Made by a program: the position numbers and the translations under genes. The notes beneath the pieces were generated by a model that did not search any database, was not told the origin of the DNA, and saw only the letters and a program-made list of their open reading frames with translations. From Rhodobacteraceae bacterium M382 (GTDB lineage: Bacteria; Pseudomonadota; Alphaproteobacteria; Rhodobacterales; Rhodobacteraceae): DNA of 64,000 nucleotides. Position 1 is the first letter of the stretch; every line of letters begins with the position of its first letter. Below are positions 17,544-25,515 of this stretch, one piece after another. The DNA is taken from assembly GCA_025141015.1 (NCBI GenBank), contig CP081098.1, positions 1,494,501-1,558,500 of the forward strand, in the 5' to 3' direction.

Positions 17544-18173
17544 GTGACCGACACGCCAGAAACACCAAGTGATGACGATGCCCGCCACGCGGCGAAAATG
17601 GCCAAGAAAAAAGCCGCCCGCGACAGGATGATGGCCACCAAAGACGGTGAAAAAGGGCTGATCATCGTGCATACCGGCCCGGGCAAGGGCAAATCCAGCT
17701 CTGGATTTGGCATGATCATGCGCTGCATCGCCCATGAAATGCCTTCGGCTGTGGTGCAATTCATCAAAGGTGGTTGGCAGACCGGGGAGCGCACCCTGAT
17801 CGAAACGCATTTTTCCGACCTGTGCCAATTCTATGCCATGGGCGAAGGGTTCACCTGGGAAACCCAGGACAAGTCCCGCGATATTGCCGCCGCGCAACGG
17901 GGCTGGGAAAAAGCCAAGGAAATGATTCGTAACCCCGAGATACAGATGGTGTTGCTGGACGAAATCAATATCGCGCTGCGCTATGAGTATCTGGATATCA
18001 ACGAAGTGGTGGAATTTCTGGCCACTGAAAAGCCCGAGATGACCCATGTGGTGTTGACCGGTCGTAATGCCAAGGAAGAGCTGATCGAAATCGCGGATCT
18101 GGTCACTGAAATGGCGCTGGTCAAACATCCCTTCCGGGCGGGTGTGAGGGCGCAAAAGGGCGTGGAATTCTGA
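17544..18173 (+). CDS. cobO: cob(I)yrinic acid a,c-diamide adenosyltransferase
   Basis: CobO adds the adenosyl ligand to cobalt using ATP. The 209-residue protein has an N-terminal basic helix (KMAKKKAARDRMM), the P-loop HTGPGKGKSSSG at residues 43-54, VVQFIKGGW near 73 and LLDEINIALRYEYL near 132, typical of the BtuR/CobA-type family. GTG at 17544 has AAGGA 8 bases upstream; an ATG at 17535 is in frame but has poorer spacing. The gene is divergent from the riboswitch-led operon, and a B12 riboswitch is not seen on its own leader. Confidence 0.93.
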   Translation: MTDTPETPSDDDARHAAKMAKKKAARDRMMATKDGEKGLIIVHTGPGKGKSSSGFGMIMRCIAHEMPSAVVQFIKGGWQTGERTLIETHFSDLCQFYAMGEGFTWETQDKSRDIAAAQRGWEKAKEMIRNPEIQMVLLDEINIALRYEYLDINEVVEFLATEKPEMTHVVLTGRNAKEELIEIADLVTEMALVKHPFRAGVRAQKGVEF

Positions 18174-18600
18174 TCTTTGGGTGAGGTCCGGTCGGCGGTT
18201 CCTTCGGCGCGCCGATCGGGGCAGATTACGCCGTCGTTTCCTTGACGCTCAGTGTCAGGGCCGACAGGCGGGTGATGTTTCCCACTGAACTGCTCTGCCA
18301 TAGCTTTGGCAAAGCAAAGGGTTTGTGCAGCTCCCGGTGTGTGGGCCACCGGACTGAAAGTTCTCGGGGGGGGCAGTCTCAGGGCGCTTGTTGCATGTCT
18401 GAGCCATTCATCAACGCGGTCGGCGGGGTGTTTCCGATTGCGCTGAGGAGGCGACCTTCGCTGTCGTCGCTACACCACTCCTGGGTTTTGAACCTGCATC
18501 GTCCAGGCTCGGGACCCAGTGTGTGCTCAGGTCTTTCGCTCGGAACTTTCCGGTAAACCCTGCGATTGCGGCATTCGGCAGGGTCACACGGACCAATGGC
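18174..18600. other. gene-free block, origin unclear
   Basis: No credible gene was found in this stretch downstream of cobO. On the minus strand, two frames are open for unusual lengths across 18235-18560 but are broken by stops (one UGA near 18395), and none has a start with a ribosome site. A GGTTCAAAACC motif occurs near 18500. The block could be a decayed mobile element joined to the orfA remnant on its right, or a structured RNA; the sequence alone does not decide. Confidence 0.5.
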
Positions 18601-18610
18601 GTGACGCGGC

Positions 18611-18854
18611 TCATTCCAACGGCAGATCAGCGGCCCGGTGTGTCATCCTGGTGATCGCCTCATCCGACATCTTCAAATGTTTTATCTCGGGCGGCATCTG
18701 GTCCGAATATTTTTTGCACCAGTTGTGGAGTGTCACCTCGGCAATTCCGCTCGGCGGCACCGCTCGGCATTGCGCGCGCCATCAGCGTGCAATCCTCCAC
18801 CTGCTTGGGCAAAAACGCCATCTGTGCATGTGTGACCTTGCCCGCTTGTTGCAC
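18611..18854 (-). pseudogene. decayed IS3-type transposase orfA fragment
   Basis: Reading the minus strand, one frame gives VTHAQMAFLPKQVEDCT and ends MPSG; a second frame then resumes IAEVTLHNWCKKY and continues MPPEIKHLK to a stop at 18611. Together these follow the helix-turn-helix layout of IS3-family OrfA (pattern FTEEQI-A--LKQ-E-GT ... I-EVT-YNW-KKY ... EIKRLK). The frames are separated by a 13-base tandem duplication of GCCGAGCGGTGCC, which explains the frameshift. No orfB, no terminal inverted repeats and no target duplication were seen, so this is a fossil. Confidence 0.7.
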
Positions 18855-18994
18855 CTCTCTGTCTGCCGCGCGGGGAAAAGCACTGGAAAACTCCAGCGTT
18901 AGACCGTCCAGTAGTCAGCTATTCAGGTCAGGGCCAGGACCCCCGCACCGATGACCGGTCCGCGCGTCCGCTCGAAGCCGGGCACAGGGCTGCT

Positions 18995-19030
18995 GCTTCT
19001 TTCTGGTTGAAAATACCTGGTCGCTGCCCG
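18995..19030 (+). repeat. dispersed element family 1, copy A (truncated)
   Basis: The first 24 bases, from GCTTCTTTCTGG to AATACCT, match copies B (29377) and C (53675) at all but one or two positions. The hairpin half present in the other copies is missing or degraded here. The rest of 18855-19197 shows no gene. Confidence 0.6.
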
Positions 19031-19197
19031 TGACAGACAAAGCGACGCCAGTGGTCAGACCGACGCGTTCGATGCCGGCGGTGTGCTCCCGCCCGGAGCT
19101 CAGCGCATCGCAGATGCGCCTCCTCCCGTTGGGCCAGGCATCGCGCGGGCAAGCCCACCCGATGCCCGCCGTCCGTCGAGCGCCCGGTTTGTGTGAC

Positions 19198-20775
19198 CTA
19201 TACTTTGCGACCGGTGCAACTGGCAGCGATGAAGGCGTCGATCTCAGAGACCTGCTGTGGAGAGACCCGCAGCCCCAGCTTGCTTCGCCGCCACAAGAAG
19301 TCTTCGGCCGTGCGCACCCATTCCTGATCCATGGCCCATTCGAGTTCCCGGGCCGTGATCGTGGCCCCAAAGGACTGTCCCAGATCGCTTTCGGATTTGG
19401 CATCGCCCAGAACGATCCGGGCTTCGGTTCCATAGGTCCGTATGAGTCGGCGCGCCCAATAGGGGGTTAGAAACGGATAGCTCTGCTCAAGCGCTTGCAC
19501 CTGCGCCCCAACCTCGTCCACGCCAAAATCGCCACCTGGCATTGCCACGCCTGCCGTCCAGTTCGACGCGAGATCCGGAAATACCGCCTGGGCCTGTGCC
19601 ATCGCGGCTTCGGCCAGTTTGCGATAGGTTGTGATCTTGCCTCCGAATACGGTCAGCAAAGGCGCGGCGGCCTGATCCAGATTGAGCACATATTCCCGGG
19701 TCGCGGCGGTCGCAGAACTGGCACCGTCGTCATACAGGGGGCGTACCCCTGAATAGGTCCACGTGATGTCATCCCGGCTGATGGGGTGTTCAAAGTACTC
19801 TGACGCAAATTTCACCAGATACTCCTGTTCGGCCTCGCTGCAGGTTGGGGCCGTGTCGGGGGTATCATGATCGGCATCGGTGGTTCCAATCAATGTGAAA
19901 TCTTCTTCATAGGGGATCGCAAAGATGATCCGCCCGTCCGTACCCTGAAAGAAATAGCACCGGTCGTGATCAAACAGCCTGTGGGTCACAATATGGCTGC
20001 CGCGCACCAGCCGTACGGTTTCACGGCTTTTGATCCCCAACGGATCCTTCAGGACATCCGCAACCCAGGGGCCGGTGGCATTGACCAGCATGCGGGCGCG
20101 GTGCGTCTGGATGGTGCCGGTGGTTTTGTTCTGGACTTTGATCACCCAGAGATCCTGCTCCCGGCTGGCGGACACCACCTTGGACCGTGTCAGAATGTCG
20201 GCCCCGCGGGCCTGTGCGTCCCGCGCGTTCAACACGACCAGGCGGGCGTCCTCGACCCAGCAATCAGAATATTCAAAAGCCGTGCTGAATTCGGGTTTCA
20301 ACACCTGCCCGGCAGGGTCTTGTGTCAGGTCGATCTTGCGGGTGCCTGGCAAGATGCCGCGCTTACCCAGGTGATCATACAGAAAGAGACCCAATCGGAT
20401 CAACCAGGCCGGTCTGCGCCCCTTCATCCAGGGCATGACCCACGTCAACAAGCGCGAGGTCGGGGTGTCGCTTTCAAACCGCATGTCGCGATGATACGGC
20501 AACACAAATCGCATCGGCCATGAGATGTGGGGCATGGCGCGCAGCAGAGTTTCCCGCTCGACCAATGCTTCGCGCACCAGGCGGAATTCAAAGTACTCCA
20601 GGTATCTGAGTCCCCCATGAAACAGCTTGGTCGAGGCCGACGAAGTGGCCGAGGCCAGGTCATTCATTTCGGCCAGTGTCACGCTCAATCCACGGCCCGC
20701 CGCATCGCGGGCGATGCCGCAGCCGTTGATGCCACCGCCGATAATGAACAGGTCCTTGATTTCACTTTCAGACAT
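19198..20775 (-). CDS. glpD: glycerol-3-phosphate dehydrogenase (FAD, quinone-linked)
   Basis: GlpD oxidises sn-glycerol-3-phosphate to dihydroxyacetone phosphate at the inner membrane and passes electrons to quinone. The 525-residue protein has the FAD-binding GGGINGCGIARDAAGRG at residues 13-29, SSASTKLFHGGLRYLEYFEF near 50 and the C-terminal DAO_C region. ATG at 20775 has AAGGA six bases upstream; the longer open frame extends into glpR. It overlaps the glpR end by 8 bases, so regulator and enzyme are translationally coupled. No glycerol kinase or glycerol transporter lies nearby. Confidence 0.95.
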   Translation of the reverse strand: MSESEIKDLFIIGGGINGCGIARDAAGRGLSVTLAEMNDLASATSSASTKLFHGGLRYLEYFEFRLVREALVERETLLRAMPHISWPMRFVLPYHRDMRFESDTPTSRLLTWVMPWMKGRRPAWLIRLGLFLYDHLGKRGILPGTRKIDLTQDPAGQVLKPEFSTAFEYSDCWVEDARLVVLNARDAQARGADILTRSKVVSASREQDLWVIKVQNKTTGTIQTHRARMLVNATGPWVADVLKDPLGIKSRETVRLVRGSHIVTHRLFDHDRCYFFQGTDGRIIFAIPYEEDFTLIGTTDADHDTPDTAPTCSEAEQEYLVKFASEYFEHPISRDDITWTYSGVRPLYDDGASSATAATREYVLNLDQAAAPLLTVFGGKITTYRKLAEAAMAQAQAVFPDLASNWTAGVAMPGGDFGVDEVGAQVQALEQSYPFLTPYWARRLIRTYGTEARIVLGDAKSESDLGQSFGATITARELEWAMDQEWVRTAEDFLWRRSKLGLRVSPQQVSEIDAFIAASCTGRKV

Positions 20776-21553
20776 TTTCGGTCCTTTCGGCTTGGGAGGC
20801 GACAAGGATCTTGGTGCCAGCAGCGCTGGCGGCTTCGGCGAAATCGGACGGGACGGGGCGGTCGGTAATCACCATGTCCAATTCGGAAATCGCGCAGATT
20901 CGTACCGCTGCGGTGCGCGAAAACTTTGACCCGTCACAGACCAAAATGCGTGTGCGGGCATTTTGCAACAGCGCGCGTGCAACCGTGACTTCGCGTGCAT
21001 CGTGATCCAAAATTGCCCCATCGGTGTCCAGGGCCGAAGCCCCGATGATTGCGAAATCGGTTTTATATCGGGAGATGAAGGCCGCTGCATCTTCTCCGAC
21101 AACCGCACCATCGCTTTGCCGGACAGCACCGCCCACCAGGATCAGCTCTCTGAGCCGGGCAGACATCATGAGATTTATAATGTTGATATTATTGGATAGA
21201 ACCGTGAGCCCCTGATGATCTGACAGCGCGCGGGCGACCTGTTCCGTCGAGGTGCCGATGTTCAGGGAAATCGAACAATGTTCGGGGATGTGTTCGGCGA
21301 CCAGCGCGGCCATGGCGTGTTTTCCGGCGGCGTTGAATTGGCGTCTCTCATCATACCCGCGCCCGGCCGCCGCTCCCAGCGGAACCGCGCCGCCATGGAC
21401 ACGGGACAACAGGCCCCGGTTGCTCAGGTCGCGCAGGTCCGATCGAATGGTCTGGCTGGACACTGACAGACGCTGGGCCAGATCATCGACTTCGACCTGC
21501 CCGTTTTTGGTCAGGAGCGCAATGATGTCACTATGACGGTTCGGGGCGTTCAT
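20768..21553 (-). CDS. glpR: DeoR-family repressor, GlpR-like
   Basis: A DeoR-type regulator of about 261 residues. The N-terminal winged helix contains VEVDDLAQRLSVSSQTIRSDL near residue 18, followed by the signature RVHGGA near 50. The C-terminal sugar-phosphate sensor domain has LNIGTSTEQVARAL and the LILVGGAVRQSDGAVVG stretch. Cotranscription and overlap with glpD make glycerol-3-phosphate the likely effector. The start is uncertain: ATG codons at 21553, 21568 and 21595 are all in frame; 21553 best fits the family's N-terminus, but none has an ideal ribosome site. Confidence 0.9.
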   Translation of the reverse strand: MNAPNRHSDIIALLTKNGQVEVDDLAQRLSVSSQTIRSDLRDLSNRGLLSRVHGGAVPLGAAAGRGYDERRQFNAAGKHAMAALVAEHIPEHCSISLNIGTSTEQVARALSDHQGLTVLSNNINIINLMMSARLRELILVGGAVRQSDGAVVGEDAAAFISRYKTDFAIIGASALDTDGAILDHDAREVTVARALLQNARTRILVCDGSKFSRTAAVRICAISELDMVITDRPVPSDFAEAASAAGTKILVASQAERTENV

Positions 21554-21668
21554 GTCTGGGGCTCGCATGGTTTTGAGACCGTCAGGTACTTTCATTTCCT
21601 TTCGTTGTCACGCATTTATTTTCGTTTTGCTTTGGTTTGTGTCCCCCGCGTGTATCCGGGTACCTGCA

Positions 21669-21750
21669 GCGCAGGGCCACGGCCCTGCGCCGCGCGGCCC
21701 AACGGGCCCCCAGCATCCTTGGATGTTGGGAGGGACGGGCGGGAGAACTC
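21669..21750. repeat. dispersed element family 2, copy 1
   Basis: A 9-10 bp stem (GCGCAGGGC / GCCCTGCGC, 21669-21690) is followed by GCGGCCCAACG, then a second small stem CAGCATCC-tt-GGATGTTG and GGGCGGGAG. Copy 2 at 45621 has the same order of parts with a different first-stem sequence that still pairs. It lies beyond the stop of the di-haem gene and upstream of glpR. Confidence 0.6.
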
Positions 21751-21766
21751 CGGTTCGGATGGGCTG

Positions 21767-23329
21767 TCAAAGACTGGCGAGAAAGCGCAACAAGGCGTCG
21801 CGATCTTCGGCAGACAGGGAAATCACCGCATCCCGGGATGCGCGCGCTTCGCCGCCATGCCACAGAACCGCCTCCAACATTGTACGGGCACGTCCGTCGT
21901 GCAAGAAGCCCGCGTCGGGTGAAACCTGGGTGGTCAGACCGAGCCCCCACAAGGGCGGGGTACGCCATTCCCGTCCGCTGGCCAGCCCTTCGGGCATGTC
22001 ATCGGCCAATCCGTCACCCATGTCGTGAAGCAGCATATCGGTGTATGGCCATATCAACTGAAAGCTCTGTTCCGGTTGATCCGGCAGCTTGTGAGTTACG
22101 AATTTGGGGCGGTGGCAGTCGGCGCAGCCGCTTTGGTGAAACACGGCCTTACCCCTCAGAACTTGGGGGGCATTGGCATTTCGTCTGGCTGGCACTGCCA
22201 GATTGCGGCTGTAGAACGTGATCAAGTCCAGCCCGATGTCGTCGATCTCTGTGAAGCGTGCATCATCGTCGCCATGCGGGGCGGCCTGACAGGCGGGTTG
22301 GGCGGCGGTACAATCGCCCCATGGATCAGGGTGCATGGACGATGAGATGCCGATGTCGAACGAAAACGCCGCTGCAGACTGGTCCCGAACCGTAGGGCTT
22401 GCTGCCTTGAGGCCAAAACGGCCCAGCACTGTCCTTTGGTATCGATCGGACCAGACCAGATTGGCGCGTCCCGAGATGCCGTCCGCGTCGTGATCGTCGG
22501 GGTCTGCTCCGGCCAGGATTTCGGTAGCGGGAATGGCTTCGAGCAACCCCAGACCAATCATCTGGGGTGCGACCCGGGGGGAAAGACGGGCCCCTTTGGC
22601 AAAAGGCCCCCAACCAAGGTCGACAACCTGGTGGTCGGGCACGCGCAGATGCACCGTCACCCCATCGGCCAATACGACAGGATGTTCTTTCCATTGGACA
22701 GTGATGCGACCTTCGGCACGCAGTCCGGGCAGGCTGTGATCCTGAATCTGACCTCCATAAACAGGATCTGGGGCAGAGGCGGTTGTGGACCTGTCCCTTG
22801 GTCCGCTCTCTGGCACCGAGATTTTGAACAGCAGCGATCCGCTGTCGCCCGTCTCATCAGGGGCCGCGCCGCGACCGTCCCGGATGTGACAGGATTGGCA
22901 GGCGCGGGCGTTGTACAGCGGTCCCAACCCATCGGAGGCTTTGGTCGATGAGGGCGAGGACACCCAAAGTTTTTCGAACAATGCATTGCCCAGTTGAAAC
23001 TCGAGCTTTTGCTCAAACTCCATGTTGCCAGAGGGTTGTGAAAATGCGTCCTGCCCAAAGACGTCACCACCTGTGGCCGCGCCACCCGGGTAGGCTTCAA
23101 AAGCTTCGGGCTCCTGCGCGGTGACAGGTCGCTCAACTGCAATCCGGGCTCGGTTCTGTTCCTGCTGGGTCCAGGGCGCAACAGCCAGATGCGACCAGCC
23201 CGGGTCAAACTCCTGACTGACCGCCGGGGTTCGATCCTGGTCTGCGGTGTTTTCGCTGGCCAGCGCAATACTGGAACAGGCAACACAGAGCGTCGCAAAG
23301 AGGGTAACCGCGTGTTGCACCATAATCAT
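21767..23329 (-). CDS. di-haem oxidoreductase family protein (DUF1111), periplasmic
   Basis: A 520-residue secreted c-type cytochrome of the di-haem oxidoreductase (thiol oxidoreductase, DUF1111) family. Residues 1-25 form a signal peptide ending ALA-SEN. Two haem-attachment motifs are visible, CQSCH near residue 150 and CADCH near 400. Family landmarks such as GLGPLYNARACQSCH and LGRFGLKAASPTVRDQ are present. The electron donor and substrate are unknown. The start ATG at 23329 follows the porin gene after a terminator, so it may be a read-through second gene of a porin operon. A second ATG at 23323 is also possible. Confidence 0.88.
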   Translation of the reverse strand: MIMVQHAVTLFATLCVACSSIALASENTADQDRTPAVSQEFDPGWSHLAVAPWTQQEQNRARIAVERPVTAQEPEAFEAYPGGAATGGDVFGQDAFSQPSGNMEFEQKLEFQLGNALFEKLWVSSPSSTKASDGLGPLYNARACQSCHIRDGRGAAPDETGDSGSLLFKISVPESGPRDRSTTASAPDPVYGGQIQDHSLPGLRAEGRITVQWKEHPVVLADGVTVHLRVPDHQVVDLGWGPFAKGARLSPRVAPQMIGLGLLEAIPATEILAGADPDDHDADGISGRANLVWSDRYQRTVLGRFGLKAASPTVRDQSAAAFSFDIGISSSMHPDPWGDCTAAQPACQAAPHGDDDARFTEIDDIGLDLITFYSRNLAVPARRNANAPQVLRGKAVFHQSGCADCHRPKFVTHKLPDQPEQSFQLIWPYTDMLLHDMGDGLADDMPEGLASGREWRTPPLWGLGLTTQVSPDAGFLHDGRARTMLEAVLWHGGEARASRDAVISLSAEDRDALLRFLASL

Positions 23330-23384
23330 GATATTGTCCGGTTTGGATGTAGAAACAGGCTTACAGGACGCAAAGCCCCTTGCC

Positions 23385-23425
23385 AAAACGAAAGCGGCCC
23401 GGAGCTGGTCCGGGCACGCCGTTGC
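23385..23425 (-). terminator. hairpin terminator after porin gene
   Basis: On the minus strand GCCCGGACCAGCTCCGGGCC forms a short-loop stem and is followed by a T-rich run (CTTTCGTTTT). It sits between the porin stop and the di-haem gene start, so it may reduce transcription of the latter. Confidence 0.6.
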
Positions 23426-23447
23426 CGGGTTGCAGGTGCGCCGGCTG

Positions 23448-24461
23448 TTACCCGCCAAACGGCAGGATCAGGTTGATACCGATCACTGTGTCCTTGACGC
23501 CTGAATTATCGACACGCGCCAGTGCGCCGCCAACGGTCCAGCCATTTTGCAGTTCGTATTCCGCAGCCAGTGACGCCAGCTTGGTCTCTCCCGACGTGTC
23601 CAGATCCGCCTGGGCCAGGGTGCCGGACAGGGTGACTTCGCCAATCGCGTAAGCCGCGTTCAACGTCACATAAGTCGCATCATCGACGGTGCCACCAAAG
23701 TTCGAAAACCGAGCCACCTCACCGAACATGTCCAGCCCGGAGTCAAAGCTGTGGCCGATCCCAACCACGAGGCCCTGTTCATCGTCCACATCACCGACGC
23801 CGGCGCTCAGATGGCGGGCACCGATCTGGTAATAGGTGTCTCCGACTTCGCCATCCCATTGAATGGCAAAATTATCGAGCTTGCCGGTATTGCCTGCGCC
23901 ACCAGCGGCGACGGTATTGCGGCCCCGATCAAACCCGACAGACCGGCTGAGTCCGGTGTCGTCGGCATAAAAGACCCCAAAGGACAGCGTGCCAGCCCCG
24001 TCAAACTGAACGTCGGCCAGGATCCCAATCTGTTCGATCAACTCATAATCTTCGGCCAGCGTACCCCCAAAGAAACCGGCGGTATTGTCCCAGGCTGACC
24101 CAAAGACCGGATGCAGTTTGCCCAACGAAACGGTGGCGGATTGACCAACGGCAAAGAACAGGCCCAGCTCTTCGATATAGGCGCCAAAGTCGTCAAAGCT
24201 GCGATCGGCTGTGGCGTCGGTCAGGGACTCGGCTGTGAGGGTAGAGAATACGCCGATCCCATTGCCAAACGTATAGGCACCGCTGAACGTCATAATGGCA
24301 TAGGTGTCGCGGATTTCATTGGCCGCGACAGGAGAGGACACGATTTGTTCGTTTCCGATCTCGATTTCTCCTTCCCATTCGAAACTTTGGGCAACAACGG
24401 GCTGTGCCAGCAAAAGAGCTGGGGCGCTGGCCAGGATGGCCAGGGTAGTGGGCTTTTTCAT
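23448..24461 (-). CDS. outer-membrane porin
   Basis: A 337-residue beta-barrel porin of the type common in Rhodobacterales. Residues 1-24 form a signal peptide (MKKPTTLAILASAPALL, cleavage after VVA-Q). The mature part is acidic and shows alternating hydrophobic strands, and ends in ILPFGG. The C-terminal residue is not the canonical phenylalanine, although a Phe occurs three residues before the end. A 23-base near-palindrome resembling a Zur box lies 36 bases upstream, which suggests expression when zinc is scarce. Confidence 0.88.
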   Translation of the reverse strand: MKKPTTLAILASAPALLLAQPVVAQSFEWEGEIEIGNEQIVSSPVAANEIRDTYAIMTFSGAYTFGNGIGVFSTLTAESLTDATADRSFDDFGAYIEELGLFFAVGQSATVSLGKLHPVFGSAWDNTAGFFGGTLAEDYELIEQIGILADVQFDGAGTLSFGVFYADDTGLSRSVGFDRGRNTVAAGGAGNTGKLDNFAIQWDGEVGDTYYQIGARHLSAGVGDVDDEQGLVVGIGHSFDSGLDMFGEVARFSNFGGTVDDATYVTLNAAYAIGEVTLSGTLAQADLDTSGETKLASLAAEYELQNGWTVGGALARVDNSGVKDTVIGINLILPFGG

Positions 24462-24496
24462 CTTGTCTTCTTCTTGAGTTTGGAGAGGGTTGCAGT

Positions 24497-24519
24497 GTTA
24501 AGTTATGATATAACGTAAC
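24497..24519 (-). promoter_or_regulatory. Zur-box-like palindrome upstream of porin
   Basis: GTTAaGTTATgatATAACgTAAC is a near-perfect palindrome: the GTTA/TAAC outer arms and GTTAT/ATAAC inner arms all match. It resembles the zinc uptake regulator operator described in proteobacteria (core GTTAT-N3-ATAAC). It lies 36-58 bases upstream of the porin start. Identification with Zur is by resemblance only. Confidence 0.6.
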
Positions 24520-24707
24520 ATGCCTACTGGCCGCCTTGAAAAGCATCAAGGCGAATCTGCGCTGAGCTGCGATATTGTGGGCAGGACGGGTATTCGGCAG
24601 AACTTGGGTAAGTGCCGGGCGACCGTCCCTCCGATCCAAAGATCAAAAAGGCGAAAACTGAGTCGCTTGCATGCGACCGATTTCGATCAATTTGACCTAA
24701 ATTGGAT

Positions 24708-24872
24708 CTATTTTGTCAGGATCAACTTCCCCGCCCGAGTGATGCGCAGGGAATAAATTTGACCGTTCAGCAGAATCCGCGCCTGATTTCCGCCCTTGGT
24801 CAGTTCTTCGGCGTGAAATGTGGGGAATACTTCGGTTGCGGTGGACACGGTGTCTCGGACGATTTGATTCAT
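24708..24872 (-). CDS. hemP: hemin uptake protein HemP
   Basis: A 54-residue protein whose C-terminal half, from ARILLNGQIYSLRITRAGKLILTK, is the HemP domain. In several proteobacteria HemP promotes expression or function of haem-uptake genes and is iron-regulated. ATG at 24872 has GAGG 8 bases upstream; a GTG at 24896 is also in frame. No TonB haem receptor or Hmu transporter is adjacent, although the neighbouring porin and its own upstream region suggest metal-responsive expression. Confidence 0.85.
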   Translation of the reverse strand: MNQIVRDTVSTATEVFPTFHAEELTKGGNQARILLNGQIYSLRITRAGKLILTK

Positions 24873-25217
24873 GGCATCAGCCTCGTTGCGGATCACATGG
24901 GGCCCTTGGCATCCGCTGGAACGGGTGCGGGGCCCCTATGGGGTTGCGTTGATGGTCGTGGCTTCCCGATTCCAGATCGGGTGGCTGATGTATAATACCT
25001 GATTGATATAGTCAGCTTTGTCAATCTGACTTTTTTACTAAGGTATTATTTTTTGACAAACACTTGGTGATCAGTGTTCGCCAAGGCGCTGTATTTGTGC
25101 TTCAACTGAAACAATCCAGGGGGCGACCGGCCTGAAATATCAGGTTTTTTCAAATCTCCCTTTGGTTTCAGAGAGAATTTTACGCATTATGGGGCAAAGC
25201 TTTTGGGGATTGGAGAC
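24873..25217. promoter_or_regulatory. AT-rich divergent control region between hemP and lipoprotein gene
   Basis: This 345-base gap is noticeably AT-rich. It contains TGA-N9-TCA at 25000-25014, the form of the iron-rhodo-box bound by RirA in alphaproteobacteria, a TATTAT hexamer facing hemP nearby, TTGACA at 25053-25058 and, directly after it, an inverted repeat AACACT-N8-AGTGTT (25059-25078) facing the lipoprotein gene. These are candidate promoter and operator parts; the iron box is a short and loose motif. Confidence 0.4.
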
Positions 25218-25397
25218 ATGAAACGTATTTCACTCGTGCTGCTCTTGCCGTTGATTTTGACGGCTTGTGGCGGCTGGAAGCAACCGACAGAAGAGCGGCG
25301 CGCGACCAAAGAACGCTGCGTTGCCGGTGACTATGACGCCTGTGCTGAAATCGGGCATCTGGCCCGCGAAGAGATGAACGGGCAGGTGGTGGAATAA
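25218..25397 (+). CDS. small lipoprotein of unknown function
   Basis: A 59-residue protein with a clear lipobox: MKRISLVLLLPLILTACGG, with LTAC placing the lipidated cysteine at residue 17. The mature part is about 43 residues, charged, with two further cysteines (RCVAGDYDAC). ATG at 25218 has a good GGAG just upstream. No family is recognised. A bidirectional terminator separates it from metG. Confidence 0.75.
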   Translation: MKRISLVLLLPLILTACGGWKQPTEERRATKERCVAGDYDACAEIGHLAREEMNGQVVE

Positions 25398-25444
25398 GAC
25401 GCCAGTCTCTTGTGGTGTCGGGTTTTCCGACGACGGATTGAAGA

Positions 25445-25480
25445 AAAAGCACCTCGCAGCGATGCGGGGTGCTTTTGTGT
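25445..25480. terminator. bidirectional terminator between lipoprotein gene and metG
   Basis: AGCACCTCGC and GCGGGGTGCT pair with one G-T wobble around a 6-base loop, with an A-run on the left and a T-run on the right, so it can serve both convergent genes. Confidence 0.75.
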
Positions 25481-25515
25481 TTGTGCAAGGATCAGATGTC
25501 GACCGCCGGGATCGG

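Noticed and set aside
18490-18510. GGTTCAAAACC resembling a tRNA or tmRNA T-arm (minus strand)
   Set aside because: The flanking bases do not form a 5-bp T stem, and no acceptor, D or anticodon arm could be drawn around it.
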